From: Eonycteris spelaea | Taxonomy: Eukaryota > Chordata > Mammalia > Chiroptera > Pteropodidae | Direction: 5' to 3' | NCBI GenBank assembly: GCA_003508835.1 | Contig: PUFA01000007.1 | Coordinates: forward strand, 15,399,001-15,463,000 | Length of the DNA stretch: 64,000 nucleotides | Shown: positions 23,746 to 35,545 of the stretch, piece by piece | How positions within the stretch are numbered: position 1 is the stretch's first letter | Layout of the letters: the number at the start of each line of letters is the position of its first letter | Notes under the pieces: model-generated | The model's database searches: none | What the model was told of the DNA's origin: nothing | The model's input: the letters and a program-made list of their open reading frames with translations, nothing else | Translations under genes and position numbers: made by a program

Positions 23746-24687
23746 ACAGTTTTTTTGGGGGGGCACAGTTTATTTGGGTTTGGTTTCTTTCCCCTCTGTA
23801 TTCCAAAAGTGTTTGCAAGGATGAAGCCTCTTTTAACCTGTTTTATACAGTAAGAGAGACATTGAGCAAAGCTAAGATTTTGTCCTTAAGAAAATGGGAA
23901 GCCCATTTAAAAAAATCTAGAATAATTAGAAATATGCCAGCATGTAAAATGGACAATAAAATAAAATAAAATGAGGAAGAAGAGAAGGATGCTTAGCAGA
24001 AAGCTATTCTAGTATTTTAGGAAATGCTAAAAAAGGTTTGAGCTATGACAGAAGGAATGGGATTAAACAGAAGGAACTGGATCCATGAGATATTTAGAGA
24101 CGGAATTGAAATGATTTGGCAATTGATTAAACATGGGGCAAACTGTGAGTGAGACCAGTTAAATATAAAGCCAAAGTTTGAGTCCTGGTCACTAAAGAAC
24201 ACAACATCTCCACCAATAGAAATAGTTGTAGGAATGCTGAGTTTTAAGATATTATTGAAACATTCAGATCGGGATGTCCTGTGGTCATTTGGAAATACCA
24301 AAGAAAGGGTGACCAAATTGACAGGATGAGAACTGAAAATATAGCTGTTGTGGATAGTTGGGGAGTAGAAATTCTCAAGAAGGGTGTGAGCAAATGAAAA
24401 ATTGAGATTGGGAGAGAGAGCTAAGAAGAATAATAAGGTTTAAAATTAGGGGTCATTGAACTTAGTTGTCCATTCTCATAGTTTTATGTGGTATAGGAGA
24501 CTAAACATGAATTGATCTCAATTATAAATGAAAAGCTTTATTATCATCTAAATTTCTAATGGAAGTTCTTCCAGGCGTTTTAAGGGGTTCTTCTGAACAA
24601 TTAACTTCTAAAAAATACTGATTAATTGAGAGTGCCAGTTGTGTTTTGATTTTTGAGGTTCACTATATTATCAATATGCTGTGTAAT
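23746..24687. other. Unassigned sequence
   Basis: There is no gene and no confident repeat. A G-run (about 23754-23762) and an AAAAT repeat (about 23954-23970) are the only notable local patterns. Confidence 0.3.
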
Positions 24688-24730
24688 TTTATTTTATTAT
24701 TTTTATTTTTATTTTTATTATTTATTTTGC
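24688..24730. repeat. (TTTTA)n low-complexity tract
   Basis: Repeated TTTTA/TTATT units form an A/T-only run of more than 40 bp. Confidence 0.85.
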
Positions 24731-27399
24731 CTTTCCTGAAGCTGTGTGATAATATCTGCAATTTAGCATTAGGTTTAGTGTTTTTCTAATTTTTAGGTAT
24801 GGTCTATTCATTTCCTATATATGCACAGTGACTTTCAGGGCAGTTAATGCATCTCAGAAATAGCCATTCTGTCAAAAGCGGGCCTGAGAATAACTCCATC
24901 TTTCTTCAGGGATAGTTTCATTTTAGATGAAATGCCTACCCTTGGGAGAATCTGGAAGAGGCATTGCCTGCTCACTTCGTATTGGTTGGTATGTGTAAAG
25001 GGGCAACCCTGCCATCTGACATCTCACATTCGGAAACATTTCCTTAGTCTTTACGGATCCTCATTAATGCCATTTTAATCAGATCTTTCAGGTGATAGTG
25101 TGTTCAGAGGTCACTTTGGAATGATTAAGCACTTAGAGAAGATCACAGAATTTCTGTTATATCAAGGTTTTATAACCTAAGCCAGTATTTTAAAGAATCA
25201 CATTCTAAGGGATAGTTAACATTACCTTAATCGCATTTTATCCTGTGATGTAATTTGTTGGATATATTAATTTAATTTTCTTACTAATATCATTGTTCTC
25301 CACTGATACAAAGTCTCAAACTATAATGTATGTCCCCACTATCAGAAGCAAACCAGTTAGTTGGTGAACTTGAAGAAAATTATTTAAAAATGAAGTTAAA
25401 AACAGAAAAGAGTTGAAAAAAAATAGTGTTATTTTAATAAAAGGATTATTGTTTAAAGGAGTTGAGTCAGTAGGTGACTAATCAGTATGTTTGTTTTATT
25501 TTTAACAGGTATATAGGGACATTTATTTTAACAAAGAAATTCTGAATGAGTCAGGTGATATTGCATAATAAATAGAGTTTGTAAGAAGAAACCTAAAAAA
25601 TTTTAAGACAGTCATATCAACTCAATATAACTCAGTGTTACTTTTGCGAGGCCTGCAGAACTACAGAACTCGGAAGAAATTGTGTTGATGTAGGGATGCT
25701 TGAGACTTATTCATTTATTTATTTGTTGCCTTGTCCACAAAAAACACTTATTAAAAGAGATTTCAGGCACTGGAGACCAAGGCTCTTCATTTAAGCTTTT
25801 CAAAAACGATGAGGTTTAATTAAGAAACATCAGTGTGATCATTTAAAAATCCAAAAGGATAATCTTCAAAGTAAGCATTATCTGAACCACATGGCAGAAA
25901 CTTGTGGTTTTTCTAATCTATGGAAATTGTCAGGGGGAAAAAAGATTAATAAAATTGCGAATAATAATTTTTAGCAATTTCTTCTTTCTTATTGTTTCAT
26001 TCTGCTCTTGATAAGATCTCCCATAGATGAGTTATTATAGAAATAAATAGTGATGAGTGAAGAAGCAGCATCTTGTCATAGATAAAAACCTGTTAAGCTA
26101 CAAGAAAGGAGGATGTTCTCTCTGAGTGGAAGAAGGTTAATGAGAAGATGCCCTGGGGTTGAGATAGGAAGCATCTGCTTGATGTATTTATTAATAACTT
26201 TAAAGAAAACGATGGTGGACTCTAACAGCCTCTGTGAGGAATTGAGATCTAGGCTCTTGAAAATTCAATCCGTGATTTCCTATGTGAACTTGCCAGCTTA
26301 CGCATATTTTTCTCTGCTTGGAGAAGGTTCCTAAATCATGTCTCATTGCTTCAATTTTAACTGCTGCAATATTATTTATTTATTGCTTCTAGAGGATTGC
26401 TATCCACTTCTTTTCGATATAGAGGGGACTTAAACATCAGATAAAAATATTATATCTGTTTTCAGGTGCAGGACCTTTGAGTGTCCACTTTCCTATGATG
26501 AGATTTTTTTTTTTTTTTTTTTTGCTAGAGTTCAGTAAACAGAAAATATTTTGAGAGGAGGATAAAGAAAAGTGAGCCGGGATGTAGAGTAAGGTTCTTT
26601 TTCATTAATCTAACACACACAAACACACACAATCCTTTAATATGCTGTTGTCATGGGGACTAGGTTGATGTAACTAAAATAGGAATGAAAATATCATAGA
26701 ACTTGTTTTCATTTATCAACACCCAAATAGAAGCAAACACACCATAACCTTGTCTAAGTGATGTTTGATTTCACTGAGCTTTTCAGATGTTGCTATGGAT
26801 CATCAGGAAAGATCACCTAAGAATTTATGTCCTTAGGGTTCTGTCTGCAATGTTGCCATCAAGATTAATTATTCGAATCTTTCAAATAACCAGTTGTAGC
26901 CATCATTTTGTGGGAGCAACCTGGTGCGTGTGTGCGTGTGTGTGTGCGTTGGGGAGGGGTGGGAGATGATGGAGACAGGTGATAGCGGGTGTGGAAATTT
27001 TCCGGACTGAGAGGAGAGCGCCATGGGTGGGATGAAACCAAGCAGTCATATCGTAGGTTTGTGTTGGTAAAGCTGAAGAGCAGGATCGGAAGAGGTTCTT
27101 CAAAGAGAGAGGAGTCCACAGCTGCTGGCCTGCCATGAGCTAGCAAAGCAGACACTGAAATAAATGTTCCGTGGAAGCAAGTCCTGGCCACCTTTGGGGG
27201 ATGCTGGGGAGGCAGCTCTGTTCAAAGGAACAGAACAGAGCAGACAGTCAAGAAAGTCATAGGTACCATATGAGTCCATTGGAAGTGTGTGGAATATTTG
27301 AAACTCTGATTTTGCTGCTGCATGAGAGCAATGCTTTCATGTGTTGACTTCCGTACTCTAAAATACTAGCTCAGCAGATGCTAGATTTTGGTGTTTCGT
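24731..27399. other. Unassigned sequence with minor simple repeats
   Basis: No gene or interspersed repeat is recognised across 2.7 kb. Simple tracts inside are a 20-T run at 26504-26523, a CA tract at about 26612-26630 and a (GT)n tract at about 26925-26949. The stretch at 26960-27250 is more GC-rich than most of the window and has three overlapping open frames on both strands, none with a recognisable product. Confidence 0.35.
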
Positions 27400-27640
27400 G
27401 ATGATCTGGTACCTGGTAAATCTCTCCCTTCTCACCCCTCTTGCTTTTCTTCATTCTACTCCAGGGCAAATTGCATTCCTTTCTGTCTCTCAGTGTTCCT
27501 CAAAACGCTGCTGGCTGCTTCACTTCATTATTGTCTCTTGCTCAAATATCTTTTCTGATCATCCCTTCAGAATAGCACCTGTCTCTCTCTGTATCAGTAT
27601 TTCCTTTTTCTCTGTCTTCACCCATACTCCCTCCCCCAAC
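27400..27640 (+). repeat. L2 LINE fragment
   Basis: 'cttcactccagggcaaattg'-like sequence, then 'cttgctcaaatatcttttct' with 'gatcatcccttcagaatagc' and 'acctgtctctctctgtatca', follow the L2 3' UTR ('...ctcaaatgtcacc...ccctgaccacc...atagcac'). The match is diverged. Confidence 0.5.
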
Positions 27641-29164
27641 TTTTTGCTCTCTATTCCCATTTCAGATTAGCTGCAAAATTACTATGGTTTCCTTAGCCAC
27701 GAGAATCATCCACAAAGCAACATTTATTCACAACTCTGTTAATTTTACTCCCTCAAATCTACTTAAGCAACTTCTAGCAGGGGCACTCATTCAGCAAATC
27801 CTTGGAATACACTTTCTTGTGTATCTGATATTTGCCAGTCATCTCTCCTTCAGCATTCCGCCAGTCCATGACCTTGGAATCATTATTGCCCTAACTTTGG
27901 CAGAAACTAGCTCATTACAGTTTCTCTGCTCCACAGGCAATCCGACTTTGTGAGTTGTAAATGAGGAAGTTTGTAATGAGCGTAATTTAAAATGCAAGTC
28001 CCCTAATTTGGTATAAAGAAGAAAAATAGAAGTTCTAAGTTTCACAGGGCTGACCACAGCTGAAAACGTTTAGCCCACTTCAAAGAATACCCAGTTCCTG
28101 CCATCTGATGCCACTGGCGTGATGGAGTTTCTAGAACACTTGCGGTGCTGTTTGGAAGCCCATGGGAGAGAAGCAGATGCATGGGTCATTAAGGTGAGAG
28201 GAGGAGAGTGGAGAAAGTGCAGGCGCCACCTACCAGCTTGACTACCGCCGGTACCTGCCGCTGAGCACTTGAACAGGTTCCCTGCCCTGAGTAGTCGTTG
28301 CTACTTACAAAAACAAACTCCCCTCTCAGCTTTCTGATCAGACCTACAATCTGTAGGGCTAGGGAACTGCCATAGAGCCATTTATTTTCTCAGCTGTGTT
28401 TACTGACTCAAAAGCAGATTCGAATTCCCAAAGCTTATCACCTTATGAGAATTGTGCCTGCTTTACTGATCCACAGTGAAAACAGACTGCTTAGTTTTGA
28501 ATAATTATTGGTATGGTCTCTTTTTATTAGCATGGTCATGTAACTTATTCTCCAAACTAAGAGTCTTTTGAAAATAGAGAGGACCCTAAAAATAATTATA
28601 ATTATATATATATATATTTGAATATTCTGTTTATTATATATTAATATTTAGTACTCCCTTCATTTGATAGACATAGCGTGTAATTTATTGACTAACAAAT
28701 TGGTTTTATTAGATTAGTAGACAAAAAGTCTTATTTAAAATTATTTTATAAAACATCTTTGTAATAAAGTAACATTGAAATACATTGAAGGAAAATGAAA
28801 AGTTTTTCTTATTAATGATTTGAACATCAAAATAACAAACAGAATAATTGTTTTGGTATGAACTCATGCACTTTAATCACATTTTTTGTCTTGTCTATTT
28901 CTAATATATATTAATATTTTTCTAAAGAATAAATTTCTTACAATTTCATCTTATTTTAAAATTAGGTTGCAGTCATCTTCACAGTTACATTTTGCCATGA
29001 GTACATTTGGTTTTTGACACCTTCAATTGATTTGTCATAATATTTTTTAGTCGAGGAAATGTTTTTTTCTATAGGTGCTAATATACCTGTTAAATGAGAT
29101 AAAATTCTAGTAATTGCAAGATATATTGTTTTGTTTGAAAAGTGGAAATGTATCTATGCAAATA
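27641..29164. other. Unassigned sequence
   Basis: No repeat is named with confidence. A short AT microsatellite lies at about 28596-28618. The part at 28080-28330 is the least AT-rich of the local sequence but holds no open frame worth calling. Confidence 0.35.
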
Positions 29165-29285
29165 TTTTTAAACCACAAGAGACAGAAATCTTGAGAAAGA
29201 ACAAAGTTGAAGACCTCACATTTCCCAATTCCAAAAGATATTACAAAGCCACAGTAATTAGGTGGATTTTAAAAGTAGTTTTTTA
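29165..29285 (+). mobile_element. L1 ORF2 fragment, out of order
   Basis: 'gaagacctcacatttcccaa' followed by 'ttccaaaagatattacaaag' and 'ccacagtaattag' is the late ORF2 region that normally lies several hundred bases after the reverse transcriptase core. The same region recurs at 30050-30110 in the neighbouring L1. This piece is therefore a separate or duplicated L1 fragment. Confidence 0.7.
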
Positions 29286-31121
29286 AAGAATTTTAAACCA
29301 TGACCAAGTGGGATTGGTCCCCGGGATGCAAAGACAGTTCAACCATACACAAATTAATTGTATGACAAGCCCACAACTATTAAAGTCAATAGTGAAAAAT
29401 GGTTTTTCCACTAACATCAGAAGCAAGGCAAGGAAGCTCACTCATCACTTTATTCAACATAGTACTAGAAGTCCTAGCCAGAGCAATTAATCAGTGAAAA
29501 GAAGTGACAAGCATCTAAATCAGAAAGGAAGAAGTAAAATTATTTCTTTTTTTGGATGATGCGATCTTATCTATAGAGGAACCTGAAGATTCTACAAAAC
29601 AAAAAAAAAGCTTACAACTAGTAAACAAATTCAGAGAAGTTGCGGGATACAAAATCAACATACAAAAATTAGTCACACTTCTATACACTAACAATAAACT
29701 ATCTAACAAGGAAATGAAGGAAACAATCTCATTTATGCTGGCATGAAAAAGAATGAAATACATGGAATGCAGTTAACCAAGGAGGTGTAAGACTTATACA
29801 TTAAAACTATATAACATTGTTTTTAAAAAAAAAATTAAGAAGATATAAATAAATGGAAAGTCATTCTGTGTTCATGGATTTGAAAATATAATATTAAAAG
29901 ATTGTCCACACTAACCAAATCAATCTACAGATTCAGTGTAATGCCCAAAAATCCCAATGGCATTTTTCATAGAAATAGAAAAAAAACAATTCTAAAATTC
30001 AGATGGAACCACTGTAGACCCTGAATAGTGAAAGCCATTATGAGAAATAACAAACTTGGAGACATCACACTTCCCAATTTCAAAACATATTACGAAGGTA
30101 CAGTAATTAAAATAGTATGGAACTCCAAAATAGACCTATAGATCAAGGGAACATAATACAGAACCCAGAATATAAATTTATACATATAAGATGAACTGAT
30201 CTTTGGTAGGGATGCCAAGAGTGCACAATGGGAAAAAATAGTCTCTTCGACAAAATGGTTTGGAAAAAACTGGATACCCACATGCAACAGAATGAAAATA
30301 GGACCCTTATCTTACACCATACACAGAAATTTACTCACACTGAATTAAAGATTTAAAAGTAAGACTTGGAACTATAAAACTCTAGAAGAAATTAGTAAAA
30401 AATACTTCATGACATTGGTCTAGGTGATTATTTCTGGAATATGACACACAAGCACAAAGGTAACAGGCCTGGCTAGGATGTAGAGAAATCGGCACCCTTA
30501 TACACTATTGGTGGGAATTTATAATGGTATAACACCTATGGAAAACTGTATGAAGACTCCTCAAAAAATTAAAAATAGAACTATCATATGATTCAGTAAT
30601 CTACTTTTGAGTATATATTTGTAAGAATTGAAATCAGTATCTTGACGAGATGTTAGTACTCCCATGTTTATTCAGCAGTATTCACAATAGCCAAGAATTA
30701 GAAACAACCTAGGTGTCCATCAGTGAATGAATCGGGGAAAATGCCATACATATGTTAAAATGGAATATTTTTCAGCCTTAAAAAAGAAGATATTGAGATA
30801 TTGCCTATGTAATAATATGGATGAACCCGGAGGACATTATTCTTAGTGAAATCAGACAGTTACAGAATACTGCACAATTCTATGTATATGAGGTTATAAC
30901 CGAGTCAAACTCATAGAAGCAGGGAGTAGAATGATGGTTGCCCAGGACTAGAGGGAAGAAGAAATGGAGGGTTACTGTTCAGGAGTATAAAGTTTCAGTT
31001 ATATGCAATGGATCTAGAGATCTGCTTTGTGCTTCTAGTTAAGAGTACTGTATGTGTGCACTTAAAAGTTTAAGAGGGTAGCTCTTGCGTTAAGTGTTTT
31101 TACCAAAAAAAAAAAAAAAAA
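29286..31121 (+). mobile_element. L1 LINE, 5'-truncated, ORF2 end plus 3' UTR and poly-A
   Basis: The element begins in the ORF2 reverse-transcriptase region ('gaccaagtgggattggtccc', 'caatagtgaaaaatggtttt'). It passes the catalytic-loop region near 29545-29575, where the aspartate pair is preserved as LDD rather than the usual ADD. The frame at 29552-29746 reads VAGYKINIQK and LYTNN, typical of L1 ORF2. It continues through 'acttcccaatttcaaaacat', 'caatagccaagaattagaaa', 'gaatatttttcagccttaaa' and 'gaatgatggttgcccaggac' to 'gtatgtgtgcacttaaaagt' and a 17-A run at 31105-31121. Stops and frameshifts break ORF2. It is a dead retroposed copy. Confidence 0.9.
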
Positions 31122-32129
31122 GTCAATTTAAAAAATTAGTGCTGAGCAGTCAAAAGAGAAAGTATGTACCACTGTACTAAACAGTTTTTATATTAAATCT
31201 CAGCTCTTCCACAAATTTTTATTTTTGTTTACTCTAAAAGCTTATATGTAATTTTTTGGGGTACATTTTAGACAATTTTAGCTTCAGTTTAAATTTGTAG
31301 ACTATCATAGCTTATTCAAAAACTATTTCGAATTACATGTGCATCATAATACCGAATACATTTCTTTTTTATAGTTTTCTTAAGGTATCGGTTAGCTGCT
31401 ACTGAATAGCGAATCACCCAATACTTATAGCATAAAGCAACAACATCATTATTCTTGTAGGATCTCTTTGTCAAGAATATGGACAGGGCACAAAAGAGAT
31501 GGAAAATACTTTTGCAGATACTGTAGAAACTATAACTGGCCACACTTAAATCAAAATAGTCTTTGTCATAACACTGCTTTAGTAAAATTTGTTTATATTA
31601 CAAAAATAGCCTTATGTTCAATATTAAACTTTGTAACTACATTTTTGAAATCATCGACAGCAATGTCAATTCTTTTCACTTTCAACAAAATGAATTTTGT
31701 AGTTTTTCTCTGGATTCACAAATTAGATTAGAAAAACACTATTGGAATTAACTGATTTCCATTAGAAGCATCTCAGACACTTGAAATAAAATTTACATAA
31801 TTGAACTATTTTAAAGTGTTTTTTTCTGCTAATGAAGCTAACTGTTAACAACTGTTGATTCTCTTGCGTATAAGAAATCTTAAAAATAAAAATTAGCAAA
31901 ATAAATTTAAATGAATTATTTGATCTAAATGAAAAGTCATGTATCACAAGGTGATACATGATCTATGTAGCACCTTCTGCAACTGCATATTTTAAATTGT
32001 TGTCCCGGGGCACATTTTTCTTAAAACTACTATTAACTTTTGAGGTAGATGCTGATATTTCTTCCATAGATTCATGTTTTCATGTTTAGATGGGGTCAGT
32101 GATATCACCATTCTTCTTGTGATGGACAC
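31122..32129. other. Unassigned AT-rich sequence
   Basis: No family is named with confidence. The part at about 31390-31500 ('gttagctgctactgaatagc', 'gcataaagcaacaacatcat') recalls the start of a widespread mammalian repeat carrying 'cttaaaacaaca', but the match is too weak to call. A short perfect hairpin is listed separately at 31937-31961. Confidence 0.35.
31937..31961. repeat. Perfect 11-bp hairpin with 3-nt loop
   Basis: 'tcatgtatcac' at 31937-31947, loop 'aag', and 'gtgatacatga' at 31951-31961 are exact reverse complements. There is no U-tract after it and no adjoining gene, so a terminator or RNA role is not implied. Confidence 0.85.
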
Positions 32130-32312
32130 TAAATATTTTTTAATTAAGTTTATTGGGATAACATTGGTTAATACAAATATATAATTTTCAGGTGTGCATT
32201 ATAATTTGACATCTATATATTGTGTGATTACCACTCAAAGTCATTTCCTTCATCTACCATATATTTGATCCCCTTTACCCACTTCACCCTCCCCCTAACC
32301 CCCTATGAGGAC
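32130..32312 (-). mobile_element. L1 3' end fragment, reverse
   Basis: 'gtttattgggataacattgg', 'ttttcaggtgtgcattataa', 'ccactcaaagtcatttcctt' and 'tttgatcccctttacccact' are the reverse complement of the same L1 3' tail type as at 12.03 kb. Only the last 180 bp or so of the element remain. Confidence 0.8.
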
Positions 32313-33224
32313 ACTAAATGTTGATAAATATTTTGCACAAGCTAAGCACATCATCGTCAACTTTCTTGAAGATTGATTTTTTTTTCTAATTTTCTTATTT
32401 AAATATATTTTCTTTATTTCTAGTTCATTGTTTCTGAAAGGGCTTACTATAAACTCAGAAAATATTGTCAAACAATAAAATAGTCTTTGATTTATACTAT
32501 TTAATACATGACAGAACAACAGTACCAATGGTATTCAGACCACTCTACAGTTGGACTGACCGCCTGTATTTCCTGTGCATACTTCATATACACCTAACCT
32601 ATAATTTCCATGTTTCCCACTTATCCACTGGGTTGTCCACAGCAACACCCACAGAACAGCTGTCTAGTGCACCAAATTCCTAGCAGGGATATCAAATACT
32701 GTCTAAGATCAGAAAGCGTAAGCTGACCGTCATGGCTCATACTTGAGAACACACTCTGTTTCATCAGTGAATGCTCAGTGTGCTTTCTGTGAAAGGGATG
32801 TTAGGTTCTGTCAGAATACGGTCTGGATACAGAGGGATGTATTATCTGTGGTCTCTTTTTCATATTTATCCATGTGTTAAATGAGAATTGTGTTCACTGT
32901 ACATGTGATTCACACACTACCTAAATAGCTACAAGTACAAAATTAAGGTTTGCTCTCATCATCCTGGCTTATTTTAATGCAACTATTGCTAAAAATAATT
33001 CATTAAAATGTAAAAATCTTACAGAAATGTTAATCTGGATAGGATTTTATGGAATAGGACTGTATCAGGAATGAACCCCAACAAAACCTTAGGGTCCTCG
33101 TATGTCTTATCCAGGTTAGACTTCTACACAACATTTTGTGAGTTCTATTGCCCTATAGAGATTGTTGGGTTGAACAATAGTAAAATTGAGTTGTTTTGCA
33201 ATTAATTAGCTATTCTATCTCAAG
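32313..33224. other. Unassigned sequence
   Basis: No repeat or gene is recognised. The part at 32470-32860 is less AT-rich than its flanks. Confidence 0.3.
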
Positions 33225-33395
33225 AAACCATTTTCACTCTAAATCTGTTTCTTTCTATTTAAAATGAAGTTAATAATACCTAACTCTCAGATACATTGTG
33301 ATGATTAAATTAGGAAAACCTTAAAATAACCTGGTACAAAATAAATTGATCAAATAGTGATAGGCATTTTTATTAGCTATTATGTGATTATCATA
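33225..33395 (+). repeat. MIR SINE, 3' half
   Basis: 'aaaatgaagttaataatacc' with 'taactctcagatacattgtg', 'atgattaaattag' and 'taacctggtacaaaataaat' follow the 3' half of sense MIR. Confidence 0.6.
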
Positions 33396-33539
33396 ATATC
33401 AACAATATCAACAACATTGATGATAATATGCAATAATGTGTGCAATTGTGGTTTTCATAACTTAGAAGAAGTTGGTATCATCACTGTACTACCAAGAACT
33501 GTATCATGGAGGGAATATTGACATGAACACTGTTACACA

Positions 33540-33915
33540 TATTTTTGAGGGTAGAATTGCATTTTTAGAGGGCAAGTTGGCAATACAAATCAAAATCCTT
33601 AGCCTTTGCATAGTATTTGACCCTATAAATGTCACGTTTCTTGGTATTAACTTGGAAGTAATAAGCATGGTTATGACAGTGACTATAGCTGCAAAGTTGT
33701 TCCTTATACTACTGTTTAGAGAGCAAGAAATTGGAAGCAACCTAAGTGTCCAAATATATTACATAATGTAATAGTGTGAAGTCATTAAAATGTGATTAAA
33801 ATTTAATGACATGCAGATACATTTGTGACATCTTCATTAAAATAACAGCCTACAAAACTGTATATGTTATTGATTCCCAACTTTGTTTTAAAACATTTTA
33901 ACTAAAATACACAAA
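33540..33915 (+). mobile_element. L1M 3' UTR fragment
   Basis: 'gtagaattgcatttttagag' opens the match. 'tttgaccctataaatgtcac' is at the place of the usual 'tttgacccagcaattccac'. 'gaaattggaagcaacctaag' with 'tgtccaaatatatta' and 'gaagtcattaaaatgtgatt' follow an old L1 3' UTR in sense orientation. Confidence 0.6.
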
Positions 33916-33989
33916 TACACGAGACTGAGGAGTCTCTAAACTAAATTGCTAAATGATTTCTGAATGGTAAAATTACAAGTTGTCTAAGT

Positions 33990-34474
33990 TGTTTTTGGTT
34001 ACATATAACCTCAAAACCAATTCAAATTGGCTTAAAAGTAAAAGTAGTGAACTGGAAAACCTTTGAATAGAGTGGCTTTCTGGCATAGCTGTATCAGGGT
34101 GCTAGTCTCCTCTGAGATTCCCTCAGCTCTGTTCTCTCTTCCTAATGGATCCTCATCCTCGATACGGCTTGCTTCATGAAGCACAATGGAAACTGTGGTT
34201 CTAGGCCACACATTTGCACACTAAACAATACATTTTAGTTTAGCCTCAACCTTAAAAAAGAGTTTTGGTTTTCATCTGATTTGACCAACCAGAGCCAACT
34301 GGTCAGAGCAACACCCAGAATTAAATGGGTCCGGTTGATTGGAAGTTGCTGTCCGTCCCTGGGCCAATCATGATGGCAAAACAACTATCAATCTGATCCG
34401 TTTACTTCAGAAACAATCCTAGTGGAGGAATTAGGTCAGTCTCATGCAAATTCTGTGGTTACTCCAAAATGGAG
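33990..34474 (+). repeat. Interspersed repeat of unresolved family, forward copy
   Basis: 'ttcaaattggcttaaaagta' with later 'ctggcatagctgtatcaggg', 'tctgttctctcttcctaatg' and 'ccctgggccaatcatgatgg' fits an ancient mammalian repeat whose late part carries the phrase 'cctgggccaatca'. I cannot name the family. Its last 269 bases (34206-34474) form the left arm of a large inverted repeat whose right arm is 35084-35356. Confidence 0.6.
34206..34474 (+). repeat. Left arm of a large inverted repeat
   Basis: Reverse-complementing 35084-35356 gives this segment with about 22 substitutions and two small indels by my alignment, roughly 91% identity. Shared exact blocks include 'cacccagaattaaatgggtc' and 'ctgggccaatcatgatggca'. 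Arms are about 270 bp and the spacer is about 610 bp. A single transcript across it could fold into a long imperfect duplex. Confidence 0.9.
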
Positions 34475-35083
34475 AAGAGATGGAACAGACGTTGGCGGAG
34501 GCAACACAACATTTTCTACGAATGAATATGCATTCTATTAGTTGTAATAAAAAATGAAACTTTTCAAAATGGTAACTATAAAATCTTCATTAGATAGACT
34601 TCAATTAACAGAGCCCTCAATGATGCGATTATTATCGTTAATACTTAAATTTTAGGAGAAAGTGACATATAGCAAGAAAACCATCCAAAACACAATTCCC
34701 AGATTATATAGCTTTAGGATAAGAACTAATCTGGCAAAATCTACTGTACCTTCTTTATCTGTGGTTACAAATAATGAGTTGGGGTTCCAAATGAGAACAT
34801 AAAATACTTCTATTCAAGTGAATGTGACTGTATTTTTCTTCAAATTACTTACCCAGGCTAAAAAGGCGTACTAATCTTTTAAAGAAACAATCTCATTTAG
34901 TAAGTACTGAAACTAAAGGTGTGGTGTTTAATACAAGCAACCCCAAATCAATTACCTGGAAAAACTCGTTCTGCAAGGCTTCGGATTAGTTGAGATGTAA
35001 TTTTTCTGAGTGTTTTTTCACCATGGTTTGCAGCTTTGCTTGTGTCTGATGTGTTCCCTAAGTGGGCAAGAAGCACAGTGGAG
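34475..35083. other. Spacer of the inverted repeat
   Basis: About 610 bp of AT-rich sequence lies between the arms. I recognise no transposase, repeat family or open frame in it. The absence of obvious transposon coding sequence argues for two separate inverted copies, or an inverted duplication, rather than one element with long terminal inverted repeats. Confidence 0.5.
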
Positions 35084-35356
35084 CTCCATTTTGTAGTAAC
35101 CACAGAATATGCATGAGATTAACCTAATTCCTCCATTAGGGTTGTTTCTGAAGTAAACAGATCAGATTGATATTTGTTTTGCCATCATGATTGGCCCAGG
35201 GATGGACAGAAATATCCAATCAACCGGACCCATTTAATTCTGGGTGTAGCTCTGACCAGTGTTTGGCTCTGGTTGTTCAAATCGGATGAAAAGCAAAACT
35301 CTCTTTTTGAGGTTGAGGCTAGACTAAAATGTCTTGTTTAGTGTGCAGATGTGTGG
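35084..35356 (-). repeat. Right arm of the inverted repeat
   Basis: This is the reverse complement of 34206-34474. The alignment runs from 'ctccattttgtagtaaccac' at the inner edge to 'gtgtgcagatgtgtgg' at the outer edge. Beyond the outer edge similarity drops sharply: only weak traces, such as a shared 'catgaag', remain. Confidence 0.9.
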
Positions 35357-35397
35357 GAGCAAAATGAAGGAACTTCATGGAAGAGGGAAAAAAATGG

Positions 35398-35545
35398 GGT
35401 TCTAGTTACGATTATTCTACTCACCTACTGTATATCTTAGGCAAGTCACGTTAAGAACTTCGGCCCACTATTTCCATGGTATTAAATTGAGATGATTGAG
35501 CTAAATGACCCCTGAGTTCCTTTTTAATTCTAACTTGGAGAATTT
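35398..35545 (+). repeat. MIR SINE fragment
   Basis: 'ggggttctagttacgattat', 'taggcaagtcacgttaagaa' and 'aattgagatgattgagctaa' with 'atgacccctgagttcc' follow the central and 3' part of a sense MIR. Confidence 0.65.

Noticed and set aside
26504..26523. Twenty-T run as the tail of an inverted processed pseudogene or SINE
   Set aside because: The sequence to its right shows no SINE, no recognisable gene and no inverted AATAAA near the run. No flanking target-site duplication is evident.
29552..29746. Open frame with reverse-transcriptase-like words as a gene
   Set aside because: It is a surviving piece of L1 ORF2 in a truncated, frameshifted element and not an active or host gene.
34206..35356. 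Inverted repeat as the terminal repeats of one DNA transposon
   Set aside because: The spacer has no transposase remnants. The ends show no target-site duplication that I can see. The forward copy extends well beyond the arm (to about 33990), which fits two copies of a repeat better.
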